Positions 25,116 through 34,044 of a stretch of 64,000 nt of DNA are shown here, in pieces; positions within the stretch are counted from its first letter, which is position 1; each line of letters opens with the position of its first letter. The position numbers and the translations under genes were made by a program. Source of the stretch: Streptomyces canus (GTDB lineage Bacteria > Actinomycetota > Actinomycetes > Streptomycetales > Streptomycetaceae). The stretch is taken from NCBI RefSeq assembly GCF_001514145.1, contig NZ_KQ948658.1:514818-578817 (forward strand), written 5' to 3'. The notes beneath the pieces are model-generated. The model saw only the letters and a list, made by a program, of their open reading frames with translations, had not been told where the DNA came from and did no database searches.

Positions 25116-26092
25116 GCGGTGCCTCCTACGATGCGCAGCTGGCGTTCGACGGTGCGTTTCAGGAGTTCGGTCTTGAAGCGGTTGTGCTCCAGAGGGCGGG
25201 CTCCGTCCGCCGCTCGTTCCGCGGCCTGGGTCCACAGGGATTTCGAAGGACGTTCGCCGATGAGGTGCCGCTCGACCGCGGGCAGCTTCCACGGCACGGT
25301 GCCGACGCCTCCGGCGGCCACCTTCGCCTCCCGGATCACTCCGGCGCGGATGTGCAGGGCCACGGCCGCGGAGGTCAGGGCGAACTCGTAGGACTGCCGG
25401 TCGCGGACTTTCAGATAGCCCGACTTCAGCGGGCGAGCAAGGGCAGGGATCTCCACGGCGGTGATCAACTCGCCTTTTCGCAAGGCCTGTTCACGATTCG
25501 GGGTACTGCCAGGTCGCAGCAGAAAGTCCGCGAACGCGACGCTGCGCTCCCCGTCCGGACCCAGCAGATGCACCCTCGCCTCCAGCGCGGCGAAGGCGAC
25601 GGCGACGTCGGAGGGGTGCGTGGCCACGCAGTCGTCGGAGGTGCCGAGGATCGCGTGGGTGCGGTTGAAGCCTTCGAGCGCCGCACACCCCGAGCCCGGC
25701 TCGCGCTTGTTGCAGGCGGCCGTCACGTCACGGAAGTACGTGCACCGGGTGCGCTGCATGATGTTGCCGCCGATGGTGGCCATGTTGCGCAACTGGGCCG
25801 ACGCGCTGAGTTCCAGAGCCTGGGAGATGACCGGGTGGAGAGTGCGGACCTTGGGGTGGGCGGCGGCCTCAGCCATCCGGACCAGGGCGCCGATACGCAG
25901 GCCCCCACGTTCGGTGACGGTCACGTCCCGCAGCGGCAGATCACTGATGTCGACCAGCGTCTCGGGGCGTTCGACGGTCTCGCGCATCAGGTCGACCAGG
26001 GTGGTGCCGCCGGCTATGTAGCGCCCGCCGCGCTGCCCGGCCGCGAGTGCGCTCCGGGTGTCTGCGGCCTTCGTGAAGGAGAAGGGATGCAT
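25112..26092 (-). CDS. FAD-binding subunit of aldehyde oxidoreductase (PaoB/YagS-like)
   Basis: The 326-residue protein has the CO-dehydrogenase flavoprotein fold with FAD loops YIAGGTTLVDLMRE near residue 25 and NMATIGGNIMQRTRC near residue 105. The cysteine-rich stretch CTYFRDVTAACNKREPGSGC matches the extra 4Fe-4S site region known in PaoB. It transfers electrons from the molybdenum and 2Fe-2S centres. It lies 12 bp after the iron-sulfur subunit gene and overlaps the molybdenum subunit gene. Confidence 0.92.
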   Translation of the reverse strand: MHPFSFTKAADTRSALAAGQRGGRYIAGGTTLVDLMRETVERPETLVDISDLPLRDVTVTERGGLRIGALVRMAEAAAHPKVRTLHPVISQALELSASAQLRNMATIGGNIMQRTRCTYFRDVTAACNKREPGSGCAALEGFNRTHAILGTSDDCVATHPSDVAVAFAALEARVHLLGPDGERSVAFADFLLRPGSTPNREQALRKGELITAVEIPALARPLKSGYLKVRDRQSYEFALTSAAVALHIRAGVIREAKVAAGGVGTVPWKLPAVERHLIGERPSKSLWTQAAERAADGARPLEHNRFKTELLKRTVERQLRIVGGTA

Positions 26093-26104
26093 GGTGGCCG
26101 GGCC

Positions 26105-26746
26105 TCATTTCCCGCGCGCGGTCTGCTCGACCGCCCGCACGATCTTCACGTAGCAGCCGCAGCGGCAGATGTTGCCGCTCATCCACTCCCGGATCTCCTC
26201 GTGCGAGCCGGTGTGGCCCTCCTCGATACAGCCGACGCCGGACATGATCTGACCCGGTGTGCAGAACCCGCACTGGAAGGCGTCAAGGTCGACGAACGCC
26301 CGCTGCAGCGGGTGCAGTTCGTCGCCGTCGGCCAGGCCCTCGATGGTGGTGACCTCGGCGCCGTCCAGGCGCACGGCCAGCGTCAGGCAGGAGTTGACCC
26401 GCCGCCCGTCGACCAGGACCGTGCAGGCGCCGCAGGCACCGGCGTTGCATCCCTTCTTCGTGCCGGGCAGGCCGAAGTGCTCACGCAGCAGGTCCAGCAG
26501 AGAGGTCCGGTTGTCGATCACGGTGGCGTGCCGCTTGCCGTTCACGGTCAGAGAGACACGGCCGCTGGGTGGTGCTTCGGCAGCGGACGCCTCCGCGGCG
26601 CCGGACAGGGAGGCTCCCGCGACCAGGCCGCCCGCCATCACGGTGCTGCCGACGGCGGTCGTCGTGGCGATGAACGTTCGTCGGGACGGGGCCGACGCAG
26701 CCCCGTCAGGGGGAGAACCGTATGACTCGGGAAGTTCGGTGGACAT
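26105..26746 (-). CDS. 2Fe-2S subunit of aldehyde oxidoreductase with Tat signal (PaoA/YagT-like)
   Basis: The 213-residue protein begins with a twin-arginine region (SRRTFIATTTAVG) followed by a hydrophobic stretch, so the folded complex is probably exported by Tat, as PaoABC is. Two 2Fe-2S domains follow: GTKKGCNAGACGACTVLVDG with its further Cys near residue 120, and CGFCTPGQIMS plus CRCGCYVKIV. The last motif replaces the more usual CRCxxY with CRCGCY. ATG was preferred over a GTG two codons upstream. It is first of four genes (iron-sulfur, FAD, molybdenum, XdhC). Confidence 0.91.
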   Translation of the reverse strand: MSTELPESYGSPPDGAASAPSRRTFIATTTAVGSTVMAGGLVAGASLSGAAEASAAEAPPSGRVSLTVNGKRHATVIDNRTSLLDLLREHFGLPGTKKGCNAGACGACTVLVDGRRVNSCLTLAVRLDGAEVTTIEGLADGDELHPLQRAFVDLDAFQCGFCTPGQIMSGVGCIEEGHTGSHEEIREWMSGNICRCGCYVKIVRAVEQTARGK

Positions 26747-26923
26747 GGCCACTCTCTTCGGTCGGCGACAGTTTCGGTGATCGGACGGCCGGGCTGCCGT
26801 CTAGGCGTGCCCGCCCACCTTGGGGACCCTGGTGGGTTGGGGCTGGACCCCGCCCACGGTGTCGCGGCGCCGGCTGGGGGCCCTGTCGGGCGCTGTGGTC
26901 GGTCGCGCCGCGGCGGGAGGTGA

Positions 26924-27754
26924 TCAGAGGTTCTCGTTGACCAGGCCGATGTACTCGCCCAGGTGGTACTGGACGTCGAGGCCCTTTTCAGCGGCCAGTG
27001 CGCCGAGCCCGACCACACGCGTGGCGAAAGCCGGCTGCGTCCGTGTGTCCGCGAACTCGCCGAAGGCGGCGACCAGGTCGGCGTCCGGCGGCAGTGTCGC
27101 CCGGTTGACCTGGGACTTCGCGGTCGCCAGTGCCTGCCGGTCGAAGGAGGCGAGACGGGTGACCGTCGCGTCCACGAAGGCGTCGAGCTCCGCGTCGGGC
27201 ACGGTCCGGGTGACCCATCCCCAGCGTTCGGCGGTGTCGGCGTCGTAGTCGGCGCTGGTCAGGATCGCCTCCAGCGCGCGGTCGCGGCCGATGGCGCGCG
27301 GAAGCCGCTCGGCGCCGCCTCCGCCGGGGACCATGCCGATGCCGACCTCGGGCTGGCCGAAGAACGCCTTCTCCCGGCTGGCGTAGCGCAGGTCGCAGGC
27401 GAGGGCCAGCTCGTTGCCGGCGCCGCGGGTGCGGCCCCGGATGGCCGCGATGCTGATGAACGGAGCCTTGCTCAGCCGCAGGACCATGTCGGTCCAGACA
27501 GGGTTGTCGTCCTCGTGCTCGGGCTGGGGGAGGTCGGCGGCTGCGGCGCCGTCGTAGTGGTTGATGAAGAAGTCGGGGAGTTCGCTGCTGAAGACGACGA
27601 CCTGGATGTCCGGGTCGTTCTCCAGCTCCTTGACGATCTTGTGCAGCGTCACGACGGACTCGGGAATCACCAGGTTCACGGGAGGATTCGTGAACGTGAT
27701 CCTGGCGGTCCGCGGGGTCGTCCGCTCCAGGCGGATTGTGCTGGGCTCGCTCAT
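26924..27754 (-). CDS. Enoyl-CoA hydratase/isomerase-family protein
   Basis: The 276-residue crotonase-fold protein has the oxyanion-hole motif IAAIRGRTRGAGNELALACD at about residues 95-114 and the second loop FGQPEVGIGMVPGGGGAERL. The expected Glu/Gly residues around the active site are present. It could hydrate enoyl-CoA or hydrolyse/isomerise a related thioester; substrate is not evident. It precedes the oxidoreductase genes by about 180 bp on the same strand. The start at MSEPSTIRLERT gives normal family length. Confidence 0.85.
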   Translation of the reverse strand: MSEPSTIRLERTTPRTARITFTNPPVNLVIPESVVTLHKIVKELENDPDIQVVVFSSELPDFFINHYDGAAAADLPQPEHEDDNPVWTDMVLRLSKAPFISIAAIRGRTRGAGNELALACDLRYASREKAFFGQPEVGIGMVPGGGGAERLPRAIGRDRALEAILTSADYDADTAERWGWVTRTVPDAELDAFVDATVTRLASFDRQALATAKSQVNRATLPPDADLVAAFGEFADTRTQPAFATRVVGLGALAAEKGLDVQYHLGEYIGLVNENL

Positions 27755-27964
27755 GGCGTGGTTCCGTTTCGTAGAGGGTTGCCTGGCCGTGGTCGCGTCC
27801 GACGACGACGGAGCTGTTGCGCCTGGTGGGGGTGCGGGTGCCGCCGCTTTGTCCGTCGGAGCGACATCGGCTGCGGTAGGCCCGCCTGCACCTGTGTGGC
27901 ATGTTGTGCGCGCCGTTCGAGCTGATGACGAGCACGGTTTCCTCAAGTCAGGGGTGTGCGGGGT

Positions 27965-29404
27965 TCAGAAGGCGGCCGGGGCGGCGGTCGAGAGGTCGGC
28001 AGTCGGGCCGTCGGCCTTGGACCGGCGGGGCATCAGGAACGCGAGTGCCGCGGCCAGGGCGACCGCACCGGCTCCGGCCCACAGCGCCGGGACCAGACCG
28101 TCGACGAATCGCGTAGCGGACTCGTAGCCGCCCTGGGCGGAGAACACGGCGGCCAGGGCGGCGACGCCGATGGCGCCGCCGACCTCACGGATGGCGTTGT
28201 TGGCACCGGAGGCGATGCCCTCTTCCTCGGGGCGGACGGTGCTCATGACGAGGTTCGCGGACGGGGCGAAGAACATTCCCATGCCGATTCCGCAGACGAT
28301 CAGGGCCGGCAGCAGGGAGGTATACGCCACGTCGGGTTCGACAGCCAGCGCCCAGAGCCCCAGCCCCACGGCGTTGAGGGCCATCCCCACCGCGACGACC
28401 GGTTGGCCGCCGATGCGGTCGGAGAGCGCGCCTGCCAGCGGCCCGGCGATCATGGGCATGGCGGTCCAGGGCAGCATGCGCACGCCTGCCTCCATCGGCG
28501 AGTAGCCGCCGACGGTCTGGAGGTACTGGCTGAGGAGGAAGATCGACCCGAACATGCCGAGGAACATCAGCAGGCTGGCCGCGTTGATGGCGCTGAACGA
28601 ACGGTGGCGGAAGAGCCGCATCGGCAGCATCGGGTGTTTGGCACGCTGTTCCCACAGGACGAAGCCGACCAGCAGGGCGGTACCGGCGAAGAAGCCGGCC
28701 AGGACCGGGGTGCTGGTCCAGCCGTCGATGTTGCCGCGTATCAGGGCGTAGACGATGCCGAACAGGCCGCCGCTGGCCAGGACCGTGCCGCCGAGGTCGA
28801 GCCTCGGGTTCGGGCCGTGGCTCTCGTTCAGGCGCAGCAGGGCGAGCGGGATCAGTGCCAGGCCGAGCGGGACGTTGACCCAGAAGATCCACTGCCAGGA
28901 GAGGTGTTCGGTGAGCGTGCCACCGATGAGCGGTCCGGTGGCGACGGCGATGCCGCTGGCCGCGCCCCAGACGCCGAAGGCCACGCCACGCCGCTCGGCC
29001 GGGACGGCGGCCGACAGCAGGGTGAGTGTCAGGGGCGTCACGATCGCGGCACCGACGCCCTGCGCCGCTCGGGCGGCGATGAGCTCGTTCATCCCCGGTG
29101 CGAGCGCGGCCGCGGCGGAAGCGGCGGTGAAGATGCCCAGCCCGAGGACGAACAGCCGTCGCCGCCCGAACCGGTCACCCAGCGAGGCGCCGAACATCAG
29201 CAGGACCGCGAAGGTGAGGGTGTAGGCGCTCACCGTCCATTCGAGGTCCTCAAGTCCGCCACCGAGGTCCTCACGGATCGAGGGCAGGGCGGTCGTGACG
29301 ATCAGGTTGTCCAGCGCGGTGATGAACCCGGCCACGCTGGTGATGGCCACGGCCCAGACGGCGGAGCCGCTCCGGGCGGGCCGCTGGTGTTGCTGCTGTG
29401 ACAT
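27965..29404 (-). CDS. DHA2-family MFS multidrug exporter (14 TM)
   Basis: The 479-residue membrane protein has about 14 hydrophobic segments and the EmrB/QacA landmarks: motif around LDNLIVTTALPSIREDLGG in the first helix, GDRFGRRRLFVLG in loop 2-3, and the antiporter motif region GVAFGVWGAASGIAVATGPL in helix 5. It would export cytotoxic compounds in exchange for protons. It is divergent from the large LAL regulator, with a 225-bp shared region bearing inverted repeats that likely govern it. Confidence 0.9.
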   Translation of the reverse strand: MSQQQHQRPARSGSAVWAVAITSVAGFITALDNLIVTTALPSIREDLGGGLEDLEWTVSAYTLTFAVLLMFGASLGDRFGRRRLFVLGLGIFTAASAAAALAPGMNELIAARAAQGVGAAIVTPLTLTLLSAAVPAERRGVAFGVWGAASGIAVATGPLIGGTLTEHLSWQWIFWVNVPLGLALIPLALLRLNESHGPNPRLDLGGTVLASGGLFGIVYALIRGNIDGWTSTPVLAGFFAGTALLVGFVLWEQRAKHPMLPMRLFRHRSFSAINAASLLMFLGMFGSIFLLSQYLQTVGGYSPMEAGVRMLPWTAMPMIAGPLAGALSDRIGGQPVVAVGMALNAVGLGLWALAVEPDVAYTSLLPALIVCGIGMGMFFAPSANLVMSTVRPEEEGIASGANNAIREVGGAIGVAALAAVFSAQGGYESATRFVDGLVPALWAGAGAVALAAALAFLMPRRSKADGPTADLSTAAPAAF

Positions 29405-29429
29405 GACTGTCCTATGTCAGACGGAATGA

Positions 29430-29552
29430 GTGACAGATCAACAGAGGGCATGGCCGTCGCCATGTCGTCCTCCTGCGGTGGGGCGCGCGCAGCGATCGCG
29501 CCCGACGCTACGGGCGGTCCGCTGGAAGCGGATCTGTCACCTCATCTGTCAA
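29430..29552. promoter_or_regulatory. Inverted and direct repeats between the exporter and LAL regulator
   Basis: GTGACAGATC (29430-29439) is exactly inverted as GATCTGTCAC (29531-29540), with a further CATCTGTCAA at 29543-29552. The spacing lets a dimeric regulator bind near either promoter. The bound factor is unknown; the LAL protein is one candidate. Confidence 0.5.
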
Positions 29553-29629
29553 GGGATCGCCAGGCGGCGGTGAACGGGCGGTGTCGTGAGTAGCCCCGGG
29601 CTGCAGCGGGCCCTTAATATTTCAAACAA

Positions 29630-32392
29630 ATGAACCTGTATGGACGGCGCCAGGAGCAGGAAGCCCTCGACCGGCGCCTTGACGCCGCTCGTCAAGGCGC
29701 CGGGGCGGCTCTGATGGTGTGGGGCGAACCCGGTATCGGCAAGACCGCCCTGCTCGATCACGTGGCCGAAGCAGCTGGTGGAGACTTCACCGTCCTGAGA
29801 TGCCGGGGTACCCGTCTGGAGTCGGGGGTGGCGTTCGCCGGCCTGCACGAACTGCTGTGGCCGGTGACGGACCGGATCAGCACACTCCCCGAGCCGCAGG
29901 CCAACGCCTTGAACGGGGCGCTCGGCATCAGCGGTGACGTGGCGGACCCGTTCCTGATCAGCGTGGCCGTACTGACGCTCGTCGGCGAGCTGGCCGGGGA
30001 ACGGCCGGTGCTGATCGCCGTCGACGACGCCCAGTGGCTGGACGAGCCCTCCGCGCAGTGCCTGGCCTTCGTTGCCCGCCGACTGCGCGACGAGCCCGTG
30101 GCCATGCTCCTGACCGGACACGACGATCCCGTCGAGGGACCGTGGGAGGAACTGGCGGCGATGGAGGTCCGTGGGCTGGGCGACGAGGATGCCCGGCTGC
30201 TCGCCGGTGCCGTCGCTCCGCACGCGGACGAGGCGGTGATCCGCCGCACGGTCCGCGTGGCGGCCGGCAATCCGCTCGCGCTCCAGGAACTGCCCACGTC
30301 CATGGCGGCGGGCGATATCTCGGCGCACCCTCTCGCCGGTGAGCAGATCGCCGTCGGGCCCCGTCTGCGCCGTGCCTTCCGTGCCCGCATCGAGAGGTTG
30401 TCCGCGCCCGCCCGCACCGCGCTTCTTCTCATCGCCGCCGATGACCGCAGCGACCGGAACACCATGTGCCAGGCGAATCTTGTGCTCGGCCTCGACTCGG
30501 TCGCGTGGGACGAGGCGATGCACTCGGGCCTGCTGACCACGCGTTCGGACGGTCGTATCCGCCTCCGCCACCAGCTGATGGGGGCGGTGGTCTACGAGGA
30601 GGCACCGGCCGCGGACCGGCAGGCGGTTCATCGCGCGCTCGCCTCCGTGCTGACCGGTGAGAACGCCGACGAGTTGCGCCCGTGGCACCTTGCCGCGGCT
30701 GTGGAAGCCGCGGGCGGACCCGACGGGGAGGTGGCGCGGCTGCTGGAGGAGTCGGCCGATCGCTCCTGGGCACGCGGCGGCTGTGCCACGGCCGGCCGTG
30801 CCCTGCGGCGCGCGGCGGCGCTGTCCCCCTCCACGGACGACGCGGCCAGGCGGCTGGCTCGCGGAGCGAAGGCGGCCTGGGAGGCCGGCCAGGCCGATAT
30901 GGCGCGGGACATGCTGGCGCGGGCCGAACGGATCTCCTCCGAAGCCAAGGTCGCGGACCTCAGTGAGGGGTTGCGCGGGCTGATCGAGTTCACGCACGGC
31001 CATCTCGAGATCGCCTGCCGTCGGCTTGCCCGGGACATGGAGCGGGTGGCCGATCCCGGACAGGCGTTCAGGCTCGGCAGCATGGCGCTGTGGTCGGCGT
31101 GGGCGGTCGGGCACGGCGAACTGCAGCACGAGACGCTCCACCGGCTCGAGCGGCGGCTCTCACAGGGGGACTTCCCGAACGCCGGTCTGCTGTTGTTGCT
31201 GCGCGCATGGTGGACGGAGGAGCGGGACCGCGGCACCGGTGACCGGGACCAGATGGTGGCTCTCGGCGGTGAGGGCTTCAACCGGCTCAGCGGCAGTTCC
31301 TGGCTTCTGATGCCACCGGCACCGCTGGGGATGGCCTGGGGCATCGAGCACGTCCTTGGAGAGGGCCTCCACCGCGAGATCGACCAGCTGCGGCACACCG
31401 ACCAGGTGACGGCCCTGACCCAGGCGCTGGCCCAGACCGTGACGGTGGACATCGCGCGAGGATCCTGGGCCTTGGCCGAGGCGAATGCCATCGAGGGACT
31501 CCGAGTGGCGGAGGAGATCGGCGACGACAAATCGGCGTCGCAGTACCGCAGCGGTCTCGGATGGCTGGCAGCCGCGCGAGGCGATGAGCGGAGCGTCGCG
31601 GACCATGCCGCCCGGACCGTCGAGCTTTGGGGGCCGCGCGGAGTGCGCGTCTTCAGCGCGGCCGCGCAGTGGAGCCTCGGTATGTCGGCGCTCTTCGCCG
31701 GCCGGGCCGAGGAGGCTGTGGGCCGCTTGGTCCGGCTGACCGAGGACGGCCACCACGCGGCGCACCCCACCATCGCGATGCTGGCCGCGCCGGACACCGC
31801 TGAGGCCGCGGTCCAGGCCGGGCAGCGGGCGACGGCCGAGGAACAGGCGCGGTTGCTGCTCCGGTGGGCCGAGCGGTCCAACGCGCCCTGGGCGGTCTCC
31901 GCGCTGCACCTCGTCCGTGCCCTGCTGGAGTCCGGAGCGGAGGCGGAGAAGAACTTCCGGCTCGCGCTGGATGTCCCCGGAGCCCAGTCGCGGCCCTTCG
32001 CCTACGCCCGCACCCGCCTGCTGTACGGCGAGTGGCTGCGTCGGGCCCGCCGTCGTACCGACGCCCGGGCACAGCTGGCGGAAGCCGCGGAAACCTTCCG
32101 GCGACTCGACGCGGCGCCCCTGCTCGCCCGGACCCGGGCCGAACAGGAGCTGAGCGGGCAGCAACCGCGCCGCGACTCGGCACCGGGCCGGGACGCCGCA
32201 ACGGTCCTGACCGCGCAGGAGTCGCGAGTCGTACGGCTGGACGCGGAGGGACTCACCAACCGGGAGATCGGGGCACAGCTGCTGATCAGTCCTCGTACGG
32301 TGGGCTATCACCTGGCCAACGTGTTCCCCAAGCTCGGCATCAACTCGCGCGCCGACCTCGAGAGCGTCGATTTCGGGGACGGGCTCGTCTGA
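29630..32392 (+). CDS. LAL-family (large ATP-binding LuxR) transcriptional regulator
   Basis: The 920-residue protein has an N-terminal AAA ATPase (Walker A GEPGIGKTALLDH near residue 32, Walker B VLIAVDDAQWLDEPSAQ near residue 130), a long TPR-like helical middle, and a LuxR helix-turn-helix at the end (LTAQESRVVRLDAEGLTNRE, then IGAQLLISPRTVGYHL). LAL proteins activate catabolic or secondary-metabolite operons after binding ATP and an inducer. ATG at 29630 precedes the characteristic LYGRRQEQEALDRRL. The only obvious neighbour to regulate is the divergent exporter. Confidence 0.92.
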   Translation: MNLYGRRQEQEALDRRLDAARQGAGAALMVWGEPGIGKTALLDHVAEAAGGDFTVLRCRGTRLESGVAFAGLHELLWPVTDRISTLPEPQANALNGALGISGDVADPFLISVAVLTLVGELAGERPVLIAVDDAQWLDEPSAQCLAFVARRLRDEPVAMLLTGHDDPVEGPWEELAAMEVRGLGDEDARLLAGAVAPHADEAVIRRTVRVAAGNPLALQELPTSMAAGDISAHPLAGEQIAVGPRLRRAFRARIERLSAPARTALLLIAADDRSDRNTMCQANLVLGLDSVAWDEAMHSGLLTTRSDGRIRLRHQLMGAVVYEEAPAADRQAVHRALASVLTGENADELRPWHLAAAVEAAGGPDGEVARLLEESADRSWARGGCATAGRALRRAAALSPSTDDAARRLARGAKAAWEAGQADMARDMLARAERISSEAKVADLSEGLRGLIEFTHGHLEIACRRLARDMERVADPGQAFRLGSMALWSAWAVGHGELQHETLHRLERRLSQGDFPNAGLLLLLRAWWTEERDRGTGDRDQMVALGGEGFNRLSGSSWLLMPPAPLGMAWGIEHVLGEGLHREIDQLRHTDQVTALTQALAQTVTVDIARGSWALAEANAIEGLRVAEEIGDDKSASQYRSGLGWLAAARGDERSVADHAARTVELWGPRGVRVFSAAAQWSLGMSALFAGRAEEAVGRLVRLTEDGHHAAHPTIAMLAAPDTAEAAVQAGQRATAEEQARLLLRWAERSNAPWAVSALHLVRALLESGAEAEKNFRLALDVPGAQSRPFAYARTRLLYGEWLRRARRRTDARAQLAEAAETFRRLDAAPLLARTRAEQELSGQQPRRDSAPGRDAATVLTAQESRVVRLDAEGLTNREIGAQLLISPRTVGYHLANVFPKLGINSRADLESVDFGDGLV

Positions 32393-32582
32393 TGGACTGA
32401 CCGGCGGTCTCTCGGGACCGGCTGAGCGGCGGCTGATGCCCGGCGTCGGCCGCATTTTGGCGGGTGGTGTCGGGCACACCACCGCTGACCGATACGGCCA
32501 CCGATGTCAATGCCTCGGTCAGTGCGGTCCCCCTGGGCGGCGGTCGAGCCGGCCCGCTCGATCCCCCACCACCAGCAATCGC

Positions 32583-32673
32583 GCGGTCGAAGAGTGGCTG
32601 AGGGCGGATCGGGAGGCGCCGCGCAAGCGGCGGCACACCGCCACGCGGATCGGTACGCGGCTGGAGCAGGAGA
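32583..32673 (+). pseudogene. IS21 IstA-like fragment
   Basis: About thirty codons, AVEEWLRADREAPRKRRHTA and TRIGTRLEQE, match the conserved segment of IS21-family IstA transposases (APRKQRHTA motif). No other part of istA or istB is present. It immediately precedes the remnant of an antitoxin gene and may mark the insertion that destroyed it. Confidence 0.5.
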
Positions 32674-32693
32674 TGCCAGTGCCGCGCTGCGCG

Positions 32694-32772
32694 GGGTGCA
32701 CGCGGTGAGTTCGAGCAGGCCGCGGCGGCGCATGACGCGGAGAAGCGTGCGCGACGCGAGACCTTCGAGTGA
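32694..32772 (+). pseudogene. VapB antitoxin C-terminal remnant
   Basis: The frame ending GEFEQAAAAHDAEKRARRET just before vapC looks like the toxin-binding tail of a VapB antitoxin, and its stop overlaps the vapC GTG as GTGA, the standard operon arrangement. The DNA-binding N-terminus is missing; upstream bases instead belong to an IS21-like fragment. The toxin would therefore lack a normal autoregulated partner. Confidence 0.55.
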
Positions 32773-33176
32773 TCACGTATCTGATGGACACCTCGGCTCT
32801 GTGGCACCTGTTTCGCACCCCAGGTGCGTTGCGTCCCTGGGAGGGACACATTGCCGCTGGGGTGTTCCACCTCTGCGAGCCGACACGTGCCGAATTTCTC
32901 TACTCGGCAACCAGCCCGTCCCATCGGGATGAGTTCGCAGAGGAACTGGACGCGCTCTGCTTGCTCTCTCCGGTTCCGAAGAACGCCTGGCGTTGGGTCG
33001 GCACCGCCCAGTACAAACTGACCCAGCGGGGCCGGCATCGGGTGGCTGGAGCGATCGATCTGTTGGTGTGTGCGACAGCTGTACACCATGGGCACACCGT
33101 TCTCCACGTGGACAATGACTTCGCTGCGGTGGCCGGAGTCCTCAAAGAAGTTCAGCAGCGAGACGTACGAGCCTGA
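32769..33176 (+). CDS. PIN-domain ribonuclease toxin (VapC-like)
   Basis: The 135-residue PIN protein has YLMDTSALWHL (first acidic residue) at the N-terminus, EPTRAEFLY mid-protein, and DLLVCATAVHHGHTVLHVDND, where the later catalytic acids lie. VapC toxins cleave specific tRNAs or rRNA sites. Length is normal and no frameshift is seen, so it may still be active although only the tail of the antitoxin gene survives upstream. GTG start overlapping the vapB stop. Confidence 0.8.
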   Translation: MITYLMDTSALWHLFRTPGALRPWEGHIAAGVFHLCEPTRAEFLYSATSPSHRDEFAEELDALCLLSPVPKNAWRWVGTAQYKLTQRGRHRVAGAIDLLVCATAVHHGHTVLHVDNDFAAVAGVLKEVQQRDVRA

Positions 33177-33289
33177 CCTCCTGAGACACATTCACTGGTG
33201 TCAGCCCCGCTGGCCTCTCGTTGATCGACGGCCACATCATCGTCCTAGGACAGTGAACCTGGTCGGTCGGCCGAGCGCAGCTGTCGCAC

Positions 33290-33860
33290 CGCCCAGATCC
33301 GCGAGCCGGGTTGGCAGTGCTGCGCTGAACTTGAGGGTCGCGCTCGACGGTGCGGAGGTCCTGTCCGGCAGCAACGACCGCGGTGTCGACCACATCCTCG
33401 ACTCCACCCCCCACAACAATCCTCCGCTGCGGGGCATCGACGTAGAAGTGGGCCCCGAACCGCTCCGACTGTCCGTCCGGGGCGATCTGGGTGTGATCGA
33501 GGGTTGCGGTCTTGGCCGCTTCGTCACCGCCCAGCTGCGTCACGCCGCGCCCGGACCGACGCCGTACGGGGAGATCGCCGAGGCCGCCGCCGCGGCTGAG
33601 GCGGCCGATGTGGCCGTGGTCGTGGTGGGCATCAACAAGGAGGTCGAGTCCGAGGGCTGGGACCGCACTGGGCGGGACCGCACTGGGTTGGACCTGCCGG
33701 CACCTGGGGACGAGTTGGTGCGCAAGTGCGGGCCGCCAGACCGCGCACGATCGTGGTCGTCGACGCGGACGCCCCGACATTGCTGCCCTGGGCTGGTCAG
33801 CGGCCCGGTCGCGGACGGCCTTGTGGAACCGGAGCGCGCGGTCTGTATCCAGGTCTGGCG
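33290..33860 (+). pseudogene. GH3 beta-glucosidase C-terminal remnant fused to a GH13 3' end
   Basis: A frame with AAEAADVAVVVVGINKEVES and EGWDRTGRDRTGLDLP matches the (alpha/beta)6 sandwich domain of GH3 beta-glucosidases. It lacks the N-terminal barrel and nucleophile and is followed by frame-shifted sequence. The end, with VEPERAV, resembles the last codons of the GH13 gene at 38747 (VEPEHAVWLAV) rather than GH3, so two unrelated gene ends were joined. A degraded copy of that gene's terminator follows. Confidence 0.55.
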
Positions 33861-33895
33861 GTCCGTCCCCAGAGATAACGCCCCCTCTCAATCCG

Positions 33896-33941
33896 CCAGG
33901 GCCTCTCCGGTGTCAATCCCCGCCGACCGGAGGGGCCCTGG
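33896..33941. terminator. Duplicate of the GH13-gene terminator hairpin
   Basis: A 16-bp stem (33896-33911 with 33926-33941, one mismatch pair) nearly identical to the hairpin at 40399-40444, including the loop. It lies after the fused GH3/GH13 remnant and close to the 3' end of the LacI gene, which it may now terminate from the opposite strand. Confidence 0.65.
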
Positions 33942-34044
33942 CTCACTGGACAACGGGCAGCTGCAAACCCTGTCCACAGATAGAGGTCACGCGATCGCCG
34001 GAATACCGCAGCGGCGCTCACAGCCAGGCCGCAGGCCGCAGGAG

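Noticed and set aside
29630..32392. LAL regulator as a marker of a natural-product cluster
   Set aside because: No polyketide, peptide or terpene biosynthetic gene is in the window; the neighbours are an exporter and catabolic genes.
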